Shown here piece after piece: positions 31,753-41,744 of a stretch of 64,000 bases of DNA. Under the pieces are notes generated by a model. It saw only the letters and a list, made by a program, of their open reading frames with translations, was not told where the DNA came from and ran no database searches. Position 1 is the first letter of the stretch. Each line of letters begins with the position of its first letter. Origin of the DNA: Letharia columbiana. Taxonomy: Eukaryota > Ascomycota > Lecanoromycetes > Lecanorales > Parmeliaceae. The DNA lies in NCBI RefSeq assembly GCF_014066305.1, contig NW_023501047.1, positions 1,116,001-1,180,000 on the forward strand. Reading direction: 5' to 3'. The position numbers and the translations under genes are program-made.

Positions 31753-33604
31753 TCAAGACTGCCCCATCTCATCGAGCCGGCAAGAGCTGCAGGGGTAGGA
31801 ATCCCCAGACGACCCCTCTATCCACGTCGTCCTCGCTTTGGTGTGAATCTTCACTTCCGCCTCCTCACACACCCGCTTCAAGGCCCCGAGCCAAGGATCG
31901 AGCCCGTTCGGTTCGTATCCCCGGCGATTTTTTGTTGATTTCACTAATAGATTTGCGAGGCAGATTTCCGTTAGAGCGCCGAAGGCGCCATTTGATGGAG
32001 ACAGCTTGGCTTTGACTAGGGCCACTAAGTGGTCCATGAGGCTTTCGATCTCGTGCCCGAATAGGCGGGTGCGTTCTTGGTAGATCTTTAGTGTTTGCAG
32101 CGTCCTGAAGAATTGGGGGGTTAATTGTATATTCCATCGCAGTTTTTGAGTCGTAGGAGTAGTCGAAAGGGTCTTGTTCCCAGTTCAGGTCTCAAGGCTC
32201 AAGCAGGTGTTGCATTGATGGGGAAGGGATGTCGGAAGGGTGCTTACGGTGGAAGAAAAGTCAGTAGATCAACCCAATCTGTAGTACCGAACGCACTCTT
32301 CTCCATGTCAATGCCATGATCCACAGTGTATTCAATCTGCGACGGCTTGTATGTGGATATGTCTACGAGCTGGGTTATAGAAAGCGCAATGCTTGCGAGT
32401 TTTTGGAAAGTCTGTAGCGATTGCTGTGGAACAGCATCGGGCGTCGGCAGCAGGTTCTGCTGGTCAAAGTTCACGGTTTCGAGACTGTGTTTCGAATGCT
32501 CTAGGAGGGCTGAGATGATCTCATCGTCGTTGATCACCCCGTTGAGAGAGCGCAGGGAGTGCGTTGCGCCGATGAAGCTGGCAATTGTTTCCGTGGCGAG
32601 CTCACAGCAGTCGACTTTTGGATATTAGATTTAGCGTTTGGCTCTCAATCTATGAGCCGAGGAAATTTGAACGACTTACAAGCCAGCTTCTGGCAGGATG
32701 ACCGGCCTATTTCCCATTCCCAGACGTATGGCACAGAGTCTTTGCCATCTTCTTCATCGTTCTCTAAGTCAGATTCCGCATCATTTTCCTCTCCCATCAA
32801 CAAGTTGAGGTGTAACTCCTCAATGGCAGGTAGTAGGAACAGGGGTGCGATGACACGCGAATGCGGGTAATAGGGATCATGCGAGTGCCTTAGTGTAACA
32901 TCCCCGACAAAGACTGTCTTTAAATTCTGGAAACATGGCCACTCGGGGCATGGTAGTGGTGCTAGTGCTCGGAGCGAAGACGCCAGCAACCTAAACGGGT
33001 GGCTCTTTTCTCCGGCTTGCCAGCTGTCGTATTCGACGAATGTGGCTTGGGTCAGTCTTGGTGACATGGCCATTAGGAGCACTTTCTGAGGCTCATCACT
33101 TCCGGATCGCAGTCGTTCCATCCATTTGTCTACCAAAGGCTCTCTGAGGTGCAACATTTTGGAAAGCATGGTACGGTAGCGCTCAAGCTCCTCATCGGTG
33201 TAGAACGTAGTGTCAAGATGCGAGTGATCATGGTATTCTCCTGGCCAAGTCAAGGACTCCTTGGAATTCCAGTCATCAAGTTCCACATGAGGATTCCCTT
33301 CTACAAAAGTTGGGCTCATCCATTCTTCAAAATTCTCTCTCAAATCCCAGATGTCCAAGGACCGAACGTACCATAAGATTTCCGGCTCGGAAAGACTATC
33401 GCGCAATAACGATGGAACGGTAATCGGATTGCGATCGTGGACCATACGAAGCTCTGATCGACGCTGTTTGTGGGTTTTCAAAGCCTGTAAGGAACAACGT
33501 GAGAGAACCTTGCAGGTGCATGCCCATTCAATCACAGTTTGGGGGTGGACGAAGCCCGAGATTTTGCAGAGTAATTCCTCCGGTAGGGTTAGTAGATCAG
33601 GCAT
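31753..33604 (-). CDS. F-box protein, leucine-rich type
   Basis: Exons 33604-32680, 32614-32248 and 32104-31753 join in frame to 547 aa. The N-terminus MPDLLTLPEELLCKISGFVH followed by WACTCKVLSRCS is an F-box, the Skp1-binding module. The rest alternates Leu-rich helices and strands (LPAIEELHLNLLMGEE) with an acidic insertion (DAESDLENDEEDGKDS), and ends GSSGDSYPCSSCRLDEMGQS. Such proteins are expanded, fast-evolving candidate SCF receptors in filamentous fungi; the substrate is unknown. A second ATG eight codons upstream (33628) is possible. The third-exon boundary is less certain: the second intron is 143 nt and contains a coding-like segment, DLNWEQDPFDYSYDSKTAME, in another frame beside a run of six C. 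Confidence 0.72.
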
Positions 33605-34598
33605 CTTTTCGAGAAAAGGCAAATGCACGAAGCGGTAGCAAAGCGATAGAGGTGAATGATTTTACTGGGACGGTTGTGCGTTGGAAATGGGGGAGTTTTG
33701 CTTCTTCAGCTCATGTCCACTAATGCTCTTCTAGCCTGGCCAAAGTTTGTGGGTCCTAGGCAACAATCACTTAATCCATAGAGAAGCCAGAAATCTTGTT
33801 CCAGCCTTGCACTCAGGTCATGGTCCGGTCGAACAGAGAGAGGGTAAGAGTTTCACAGGTTCTTTAACCCGGAGTAGGGATGAGTCGAGTAGATTGAACT
33901 CGGGGCTGATGTTGGAGGGAAATAATCCCCCTAGGCGCTAGGCGAAACTTCGGGTAACTTTTCACGTGACTGACCTACTATATGAACGCCAGCCGTGGTA
34001 AATTTCAAACAACCCTATACTTGATGTCTGGATTTTCAACAAACTTTGTCGAAATGAAGAGCAAATGCCAAATTGACTTGAGCTTCGTGAAACGTAGCTG
34101 AAAATAGACTCAATCTTCTCGCGCATCTCGACACGAAAGAACAGCTGCTCGTAAACAATACTGTTTCTGCTCTGCAAACAAATACTAGAGACTGGCACGA
34201 ACGCTGCAACAGACCATCTATTGAGAGGTACGGACGGAGTTTTGCGCGCATAAGACATTGGGAGGATCCTCGAACGCTAAACAGTACCACGAAAACAATG
34301 CCAGATTCACACATCCTCGCAGCCAATTAATCAGAAGACTTGTTAGTTCTCCCGCCCAAAGCCCGATGATGTGAAGGGTGTCGTAGCGACATTCTTGACT
34401 TGGTCAATGCTAAGACTCAAAAGGGTCACGTGGCTTTCATATATTGGCCGTGCTTTTGATCTGTATTGTACGAAATCCCCTCCGTCGTCCCAAGATTGTA
34501 CTCGAATGTTGAACAAACATGTATTTATGGGCTCTGGGTATGATATTCAACTCCGCTTTCATGCTGGAATGTTGAGCAGTACCTTGACCGTCTACCAT
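33605..34598. other. Intergenic
   Basis: Promoter of the F-box gene and 3' flank of the ankyrin-type gene. Nothing recognisable. Confidence 0.5.
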
Positions 34599-36134
34599 TC
34601 AATTCTGCCAAGCACCGGGCATGCTTGGATACTTCAGACCTCGAGAACGTGACTCTTTGGCATGTCGCTTCTGTAACCGCCGCTTCGCTCGTCGCTGAGC
34701 CATATCATAAAGCTGCTGCTGCACGGCCTCTTCGTCTTCCCGTGTTGGATGGCAATATCCATACCACTTTGGGTAATGGAAAGGCCATGTTACTTCCGAC
34801 GACATGTGGTACGTAATGAAAGAGCGAGAGAGCATGAGCATTGGCTCCAACGTGCTGTGTAAGAGGTAAATGGAAGATGAAGGATTAGTCCACCAATCCC
34901 AGTATATGCTTTGCTTCTGCTGCTCCAATTCGAATATCAACTCACGAGGACTGTCATGTTCTTCGTGACGTTGAAGCAAGGGAAAGGTCGTCTGCGGTTG
35001 TGTGTAATGCAGGTCACTTTCTTTTTCGATGTATGCGACAACATCGTAGCTTTCGCTTCGAAGGATTTGAAACCACCCGTTCGCCACAGCTCTCGCTTCA
35101 GCCGGCGTGTCGGTGAACGTGAACATTTCATCAAGTGGTGTTCCATATTTCGTGACTTCGTATGAGACATCACTTTCATTACGCATTTCAACGAAATGTG
35201 GCACAGGTGCGTGAAGATTTGCTCCAGTGCGAAGGAGTCTTATGATCAGAGATTCCCACTGCTCCTTTTCTGCGTCGTGCAGAACTTCATATTTGTACTC
35301 TACTAGGTATGCGACAGCATAAAGCCGCAAAGCCATAGCTAAAGGAGGATAGGTGATTACGTCGTTGGTAGGCTCCGAGACCCCAAACGGAAGAAAGTCC
35401 CGTGATAACGTGAATCCTGCTAATTCAGGTGGGCCTACATAATGTAATAGAATATCAGATATATCACTAGCAGAGAGACTATCCTGTGACTGAGCGAGGG
35501 TTCTGAAAGTTTCTATCAAAGTCCCCTTGCAAATTTGGGACGGTTCTCTATCAGCAAGGACGAAATTACCACATGCACCCATTCCTATTATGGCTTTTCT
35601 GTGTTCATGTTTCAGCAATGAGGTGACGATCAGGCGCTATACACTCACTGTCCGCCAAAAGATACACGTTCTGGATCGACACCGAGCTGGAGAAGCAAGG
35701 CGCACACGCCTGGCTGAAAGCCGTAAGCGGCAAACTAATCTCAGTCAATAAGGAACCATTCAGAAAGAGATAGAAAGTACACCAACATGAAGTAAAGTCC
35801 AACTACATTCGTCCGACACAAACGGTGACACCGGTTTCTTCCTGAAGAGGTCCTGGAGGCTCTCTACCTCTCCGTGCACGCACATTGAGGATACCTCCTC
35901 AGTGTGGGAAAGCACGGGATAGACGTTCAAAGTTCTGGATATATGGCTAAAGCTCTGCATGTATTGCAATTCAAGCTGGTGATGGCAGGTCTTCCTACAG
36001 CACGCGGACTCGTGTTGTACTTCGTTTTCTTTCGCACGGTCACAGTTCCGAGCACTCCATGGTACCAAGGTACTAGGGCCTTTATAGAGACAAGGGAACA
36101 AGACTTCGGGAGATCGGAAGGGCGAAAATTGCAC
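34599..36134 (-). CDS. Clr5-associated ankyrin-type protein, 5' end unresolved (possibly degenerating)
   Basis: Three in-frame exons are clear: an upstream one ending at 35787, then 35734-35649 and 35598-34599. Across the first junction the sequence reads CSWTLLH|FAAYGFQPGVCALLLQ, then LGVDPERVSFGGQ, a single ankyrin-like hairpin. Upstream lies ...TLNVYPVLSHTEEVSSMCVH followed by GEVESLQDLFRKK, the arrangement of a large fungal family usually annotated as clr5 or ankyrin-repeat protein. The long C-terminal exon is helical with an alkaline end (QRRAKRRLQKRHAKESRSRG). No good ATG is visible: the frame that fits the ankyrin part opens only with GTG, and another frame (PWYHGVLGTVTVRKKTKYN) looks like its usual N-terminal segment. 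A frameshift around 36000 or a missed exon would explain this. Confidence 0.5.
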
Positions 36135-36261
36135 TTTTCGCTCGGTTGGAACTGTTCATCCTCCACGATACCTTTCTACCAAGTTAAGGTCGTGGCGTTA
36201 GTTACTTCGTCTTCTCTGAAGCTTTGTATTTGATATAATCTGTGCCTTTGTCAGCGAACAT

Positions 36262-36916
36262 CTACCACCCAAGGCGCGTCGGTCTATACTCTAACTGCCA
36301 CGAGTTACTCGATATCGCGAACTGCAAGTCCATTTTCGCGTCTCTGAGCCGACATCGGATATCCTCCAAGTCTTGCTTCTTTACAACAAATCTCATCGAG
36401 GCCCAAGCCCTCCGCACCTTATGCTGATGACCGAAAGATCTTTTGATCTCAGCCGAAAGGGTTTCGAGCTCCTTGATCTCTTTTTCGCAGAACTCCGGGA
36501 GGACCGGTAGCAGGGAGAAGAGAAATAGCGGAGAGATGCCATTGATAGCAAATGGTAGACACCAGCGTGTGGGGCCCATGCCGCCGTCTATGAAGCTCAG
36601 ATCAAAGGATAGCCAGTAAGCAAAGGCTATCCCGGTATAGTTTGCCAAACAGATCACAGAGAATGAGCGACCGCGATGCGCGGCTTCAGACACTTCGGAG
36701 ACCCATGTTGGTACTATTGCGTTCATATGGGCAACTCCGACCCCTGCGGTCACACGCGCGCAGATGATCCATGTTCTGCAAATCAGCTTTCGCACATATA
36801 CCCCTTGCTACATGATGGATCGTGTCATGACAAAGCCGAATCCCTGCGGAGCAATGCCATGTGTAACTGAATTTAGCGTGTGCCCGTTGTCCACCAGAGA
36901 TCAGCACCTTTAGCAC
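36262..36916 (-). pseudogene. Truncated MFS sugar-transporter fragment
   Basis: A 177-codon frame (36795-36262) contains hallmarks of the fungal sugar-porter family: RVTAGVGVAHMNAIVPTWVS, EVSEAAHRG, YTGIAFAYWLSFDLSF and GGMGPTRWCLPFAINGISPL then LLPVLPE, which corresponds to TM4-TM6 and the start of the central loop. After LLPVLPE, where the family has SPRWL, the sequence changes to an unrelated charged stretch and stops. N-terminal (TM1-3) and C-terminal (TM7-12) halves are absent. This is a remnant, not a functional transporter. It stands next to the kinase pseudogene, so it may be the remains of an adjacent transporter. Confidence 0.75.
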
Positions 36917-37347
36917 ACACCCTACCCATACCCGATCCTAGGTCCCGTGAAGATTTCTCCGAGATACTATCGAAGGTCGCAAGCACCAGAAAGAAGAGCT
37001 TTAGCGCTTGAGCTCAAGCTTGAGGATGAAAAGATAGTCTCTCAGGTAGGTTAAAGGAATGTTGCCGTTAGAATTGGCCTTTACAGCGGTACGAGTCCCA
37101 GGAAGGCGGAAGATTCAGCAATGGAAGGAGGATTCATTGTTCGCGCGAAACGCCACATATCGAGTGTCAGTTTGTTTGCGCTTGATATCAGTGGGTTGGC
37201 AAGCGCCAAAAGAGATGACATAAGAGCGGTGACATCTTCAGACAGCTTGCCTGTGTTCATTGATCTCGCTACCTTATCACTACCAGCTTTGTCGTACGCT
37301 TCACCTGCTCCTCAGGGTAATCTCCCCCGAATTGCATTACATTGTCG
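36917..37347. other. Interval between transporter and kinase pseudogenes
   Basis: No recognisable coding sequence; possible 3' remains of the kinase gene or 5' remains of the transporter. Confidence 0.5.
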
Positions 37348-38541
37348 TTAAATGTGGAAGTAGTTGTCTCCTGGCTCGGTCTGCCCAATGGCCCCTTTTC
37401 TGGCGTTCTTTGGGATGATGATAGGCCTCCCCACGAAGTCTTCAAACCCAAGGAAAGCAAAATTCAGTGCTTCCTTTGCGCCGATGGGAATGCCAATCTC
37501 ATTAATTGTTGTGATATCAGTAGTCGGCGTTTGTTCCCTCAAGTAGTTAACAATGTTCGGGTTGTAGCTCCCACCGCCGCGCATAAAAATCTCGCCCAAT
37601 TGTTTGGGGCCGTACCGCCGGTAGTGCTCAAGTAATGAATATGCCGTGATACGCAATCCTCTGGGCTTGCCGCCTTCTTTAGCATGCTTTTACATATCTC
37701 TTCACCCATGCGGCCACCGAAAATCTCCCTCCCTGTCGTCTTCGGGACGTCGTGCACGAAGTACGGCTGTTGTAACATCTCATCTACGATTGCTTGACCG
37801 ACCTTTGCTTTTGCTCCCATTTCGTGAACTTTGTCAGATTCGAGCTCGCCCTTTGTAATGTATCGGACCGCAGAATCAACGAAAACATTGCCTGACCCGT
37901 ATCGAAATCGTAGAATCCCTCTACATCTCCTATCGGTAGAACTTGAAAAATTGGCTATGCCACCAATTATCTGTGCTGCATGGCTCTTTGTGGGATGGTT
38001 GAAGAGCGACCAGTCAATGGGGGCGATGATTGGGCAGCCTTATCGTCCAAGAGCGAGGTCGGACACCCGAAACTTTCCTATCGAGGAGACTGCCGTGTTG
38101 GCAGCGATGACGGCAATTTTCCCCATGTCGAGATGCGCACGGGACATATCCCGTCCAGGGAACAAGCCCGGAAGGGAAAGATGCCATATTGTCTGCCCTT
38201 GGCCAGCGATGAGATCCATATTCTCCGCGAGGAAAATTTCTGCTTCTCTGTAAACTGTTGTACTGCGCGGGCGGCGAATTCGCCTAGCCCCTGATTCATC
38301 ACTGCAATTCCCCCTGGAGATGTGGGGTCTTCCTTTATTACAAGCATGACTTTGCCTTGTAGCCTCTCGGTACCAACCAGCCAGCCAAGTATTGTAGTAT
38401 AGAAGCACACTTTAAGGTCTGAGTAGACTCCACCTCGCCGAAATGTAGAAGTTCCACGTTCAATGGGGATTCTGTATCATCTTGGGTGAAATGAACGTGT
38501 TCTATGTCGGTTCCATCCATTGAGGTGCCTCTCATTCTCAT
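37348..38541 (-). pseudogene. Anhydro-N-acetylmuramic acid kinase (AnmK/UPF0075) pseudogene
   Basis: Pieces of the whole AnmK fold follow in order on the minus strand: GTSMDGTDIEHVHFTQDD (phosphate-binding start), LGEFAARAVQQFTEKQKF, LIAGQGQTIWHLSLP (family GHGQTIWH, His replaced by Gln), KFRVSDLALGR, AAQIIGGIANFS, VEGFYDFDTG / SGNVFVDSAVRY, PYFVHDVPKTTGREIFGG, HYRRYGPKQLGEIFMRGGGS, YNPNIVNYLREQ and NEIGIPIGAKEALNFAFLGF. Breaks: frame change near 38228, in-frame TAA at 38040-38042 where the family has Gln (GRQG), a +1 near 37943 and a -1 near 37895 (family DTGPGN), and extra DNA around 38350-38410. Known role: phosphorylates 1,6-anhydro-MurNAc in cell-wall recycling; fungal copies exist although fungi make no peptidoglycan. 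With this many lesions it is very unlikely to be active. Confidence 0.85.
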
Positions 38542-38553
38542 TAGTGGACGTCG

Positions 38554-40072
38554 CCTATAACGCTGCTGGTTGATGTTCACCTTGATTTGTGCCGATCACC
38601 TTCAGCGACAATCCGCTGCCCGAAGAGGCAGTCAGTTTCCTCCCTTAATGGAGCAGATGTAGCTATGACTTCTGCAGGCTGGAATAAAAGCAATGCATAG
38701 TTGCAGACCTTCATGAGGATGTCGCCTGGGAAAGCTTCCAAGAGTCTGTGACGACGTGCTACGTCCGCTTTCTGGTCTTCCCAGTTCCTTTAGCACAGCT
38801 GCCATCTCCAGGTTTGTCGCTTTCGGCATGGATCGACGATCTTCTCACCAGAATCATATAACCACTTGAATGTAATTAGGGTAAGTGACGGGACAAAAGG
38901 TCGTTGTCGGCGGCATGAGCGGGCCCAAGCCTCGAGAGAAGCGCCGTGTAGGTACTTTATGATGTACTCTTTTGGCATAGGCTATCAGTCACGATACTTG
39001 AAGATAAGTATCACCCATACAGAAATACAAATAACCACCTTAATGTAATTATGGTAAAAAGTGGGATGGTGGTTTGCCCACAGTTTTTAGACTGAATTGC
39101 TAAGCACACCAGGTCGTTGTTGTTTTGCGTCGAATCTGCAGTCCAGATCAAGCTGACTTACGAGCTCGTCCAGAGGCTGAGGAAACGCAGCCGTTGCTGG
39201 CCCAGGAAGCCTTTCGCTTGCCCAAGTCTTACCACCTGCGGATTGCCCAATTCGTTATCAGAAGCCGCCACGATGTGAAGGTTGCTTTGGATTTTGTTGC
39301 GCCGCCTAGACGTCAATCGTAACCCAAAAAAAAAAAAAAAAAACCCAACCACTGAGCCAAGTCACAACTAGTGATCAAAATAAAACAAACAAGGAAGTGA
39401 TCGTGTTGGCCGATAACATCCCCATTTAAAAGCTGAGCCTCTGCAAAGGAAACCGTAAGGCGACCTTCTCTGGGCATGAAAACGAGATTTTGGCCGACGG
39501 ATACTACGAGGAGATTGCTAGCATCCCAATGCCTCGAGAAACATGACCTGAAACGATCACTCATGCTGAGGACATCGACAAGCTCCTGTCTGCCATTTCA
39601 CCAACAACAACCTCAATCCGGATACGTCACAGATCTTGCGTGAATGTGCTGACTGAGTATGGCCTGCGGTCTTCTACTGGCGGCTTAGCAGACTTCGGCG
39701 TCGTGGGGAATGACGCCGGACCCGGGATTGCAGACATGAACGTTGGACTCGCTCAGGCGATGGTGTTTGCGAGACGGACTGTATCCTCAACGAAAGGTTG
39801 TTCAATCGTGGGCATGGCTCCCCATTGAAGGGTCTTGCAGGTACGTTTGCGGTGTCTGTTCCTCCGTTGCGGGCTGCGAATGATCTACCCACAAGAGATG
39901 AGCAAGTTATTATCATGTAATGGCGGTTCATGGAGCTGCAATTGACCATCGGTAACAGGAATTTTAGGCTCATGTGACTATTATCACTAAATGAGGAACG
40001 CACGCTAGTAGATTTCTGCATTAGATCCTTTTCGCTCGCTAGACGCGTGCAGTAAATGTCCGGGAAAAAACC
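38554..40072. other. Degenerate interval with coding-like scraps
   Basis: Short protein-like stretches occur in changing frames: KATNLEMAAVLKELGRPES and VARRHRLLEAFPGDILMKV (minus, 38700-38830), FKWLYDSGEKIVDPCRKRQ (minus, about 38820-38870), and ENEILADGYYEEIASIPMPR followed by TGA and then EDIDKLLSAISPTTTSI (plus, 39478-39620). None gives a recognisable family. An 18-A run lies at 39326-39343. Probably more gene remains of the same graveyard. Confidence 0.4.
38858..39065. repeat. Pair of degenerate direct repeats
   Basis: The 35-nt segments 38858-38892 and 39031-39065 share the pattern ATAACCAC-T-AATGTAATTA followed by GGTAA and GGG, with about 80% identity. Both are followed by a CAAAAGGTCGTTGT / CCAGGTCGTTGTTGT-like motif (38895-38908 and about 39109-39122). 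They suggest an old local duplication. Confidence 0.55.
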
Positions 40073-41744
40073 TCAGTTCTGCTTCGCATAAGACGCAACC
40101 GCACTAGAAGCCAAGGATCGATTCACAGCGTCCCAAAATACATTCTCATCCAGTACTGCGCCGAATCTAGGAGACATGTCAGCTGGAACAGTACTAGCCG
40201 GAATTAAAATGCGGGCTGGAGAAAGAAAAGCAATGTGGTTGATGCTATGATTGTGGCTGGAGGGCCAACGTACCCGCAGCACGTGACCGCTGTGCTGAGC
40301 TCTCGCTTCAAATTCTCAATCTGATCCCTTCCAAGCTTCCAAAAGTCTGGATGATCGTGTAGTCTATGCCACGCTTCCACCGGCGTGATCTCTCCTTCAA
40401 GATTGATGCTCGATGATAAATTCAGCAACTCTTTGATAATCGCGCCACTTGCCGTCCACGTCGAATTGAACTGCGGAGGCTCCGGCGATCGAGCCATCAG
40501 CGGTGTCGAGGCCATCATCATATGGTTGGCTGGATCGGCAGAAGGAGGGTCTTGATAGGGAATATGTGGCATGCATGGATGTTCCAGCGCGAGGACGAAA
40601 TCGATGGCTGTTTCTATTGTGTCGACAACGATGGTGGCGTTGGCATTCGCTGGGGGGCCTTTTTTTGAACTTGATGACGAGAGATTTATCGTGTTGAGTG
40701 AGAAGTCTTGTGGCAGGCTTCAGCCAGACATATTCATACGATAAGGAATGGGCCACCAACCGTTGGGGAGGTCCGGCGCAGATTGAGGAACATTGGTGTA
40801 CTGCTGATGCTCTTGGTAGGGTGAGGAAAGAGGGTAGGTTTGGGTTGGGTAGTCCAATCCTTGGCTAGTAGGTTCTTGACGTTGAGGGAAGTTGACATGC
40901 AGACGTGGATGGTTAAGAGCGTCATTGGAGTATGAGACTGTTGCCGGCATGTCGAGATCGGCAAATGGTCGAAGGGGTGGTGAGGATGTTCCGACGTCTT
41001 CTGTACCCTCTGGGAGTGGAATGTTGGATAAGATGATGGTGTTTTTCAAATTAACGATTTGGCTTTGGAGTTTGTCTCGTTCTTGCATCAAGCTCATTTC
41101 AGCTTCTCGAAGACGAACGACTTCGGATTCTAGAGTCTTGATGTAGTTCTGCGTCCGCTGACGATGGGTACTGCATTATATGTAAGTAATCATGAGTGTG
41201 ATTGGCAGAGAATGTGATGTGGGGGAAAGGAAGAGATAAGCATGGTAATGTAATAGGAACCAGGTTGAAAACACATACCGTTGCGCATGCCGCACTTGCT
41301 CCCTCCTTTTACTTGGCGCGGCCGGACCAGATCCTGTGGCAGGAGCCGCCGTTCCTGCGGAGGAAAAAAATTCTGATGTTAGCCTAATCTTGGTACCATC
41401 TAATTGCGTTTCCAACACCGCCATCAATGAACTTGTGTGCCTGCGCCGATTATTGTGTCATGATGAGAAATATCGAAGCCATGACTTGCAGACTGCGTAC
41501 CACCAGAATATGCAGGGAAAAGTGCAGTTGGAAAGGGCCACTGGATGCCCACGACTGAAAGGCTTTGCGTACGAGACGTACCAGCGGGTCTAGTAGTGGG
41601 TTGCAAAAAGGTCAAAGAATTGGTGCCCAAAGTGCGTCTTGCCCGCTTCCATAGAGATTCATTGCCCTCGCGCCTAGGTTTTCCTGGAGGAGGGGAGGCT
41701 GAGTTTGAAGCCGAAGCCTCTTCGGACGGAGAAGCTTGAGACAT
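40073..41744 (-). CDS. bZIP transcription factor (AP-1-like, with C-terminal helical domain)
   Basis: Exons 41744-41582, 41354-41279, 41170-40740, 40706-40274 and 40166-40073 give 398 aa. The basic region crosses an intron: KRREQVRHAQR|THRQRTQNYI, followed by a leucine zipper (LESEVVRLREAEMSLMQERD). The C-terminal half reads TIETAIDFVLALEHPCMPHI, STWTASGAIIKELLNL, GEITPVEAWHRLHDHPDFWK and GFGAVLDENVFWDAVNRSL. This is the usual layout of a fungal bZIP subgroup with a conserved C-terminal domain. Intron 1 is long (227 nt). An in-frame TGA at 40720-40722 separates the halves: either a short 33-nt GTATGA..AAG intron (or a 56-nt one from an alternative donor) removes it, or the gene is truncated there. 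Targets unknown. Confidence 0.78.

Noticed and set aside
39326..39343. Poly-A run as evidence of a retroposed mRNA or LINE tail
   Set aside because: No target-site duplication or reverse-transcribed coding sequence could be identified next to it; likely a simple homopolymer.
40720..40722. Programmed stop-codon readthrough in the bZIP gene
   Set aside because: The context (TGA AGC) is not the known leaky TGA CTA motif, and candidate short introns exist. Kept only as a possibility in the findings.
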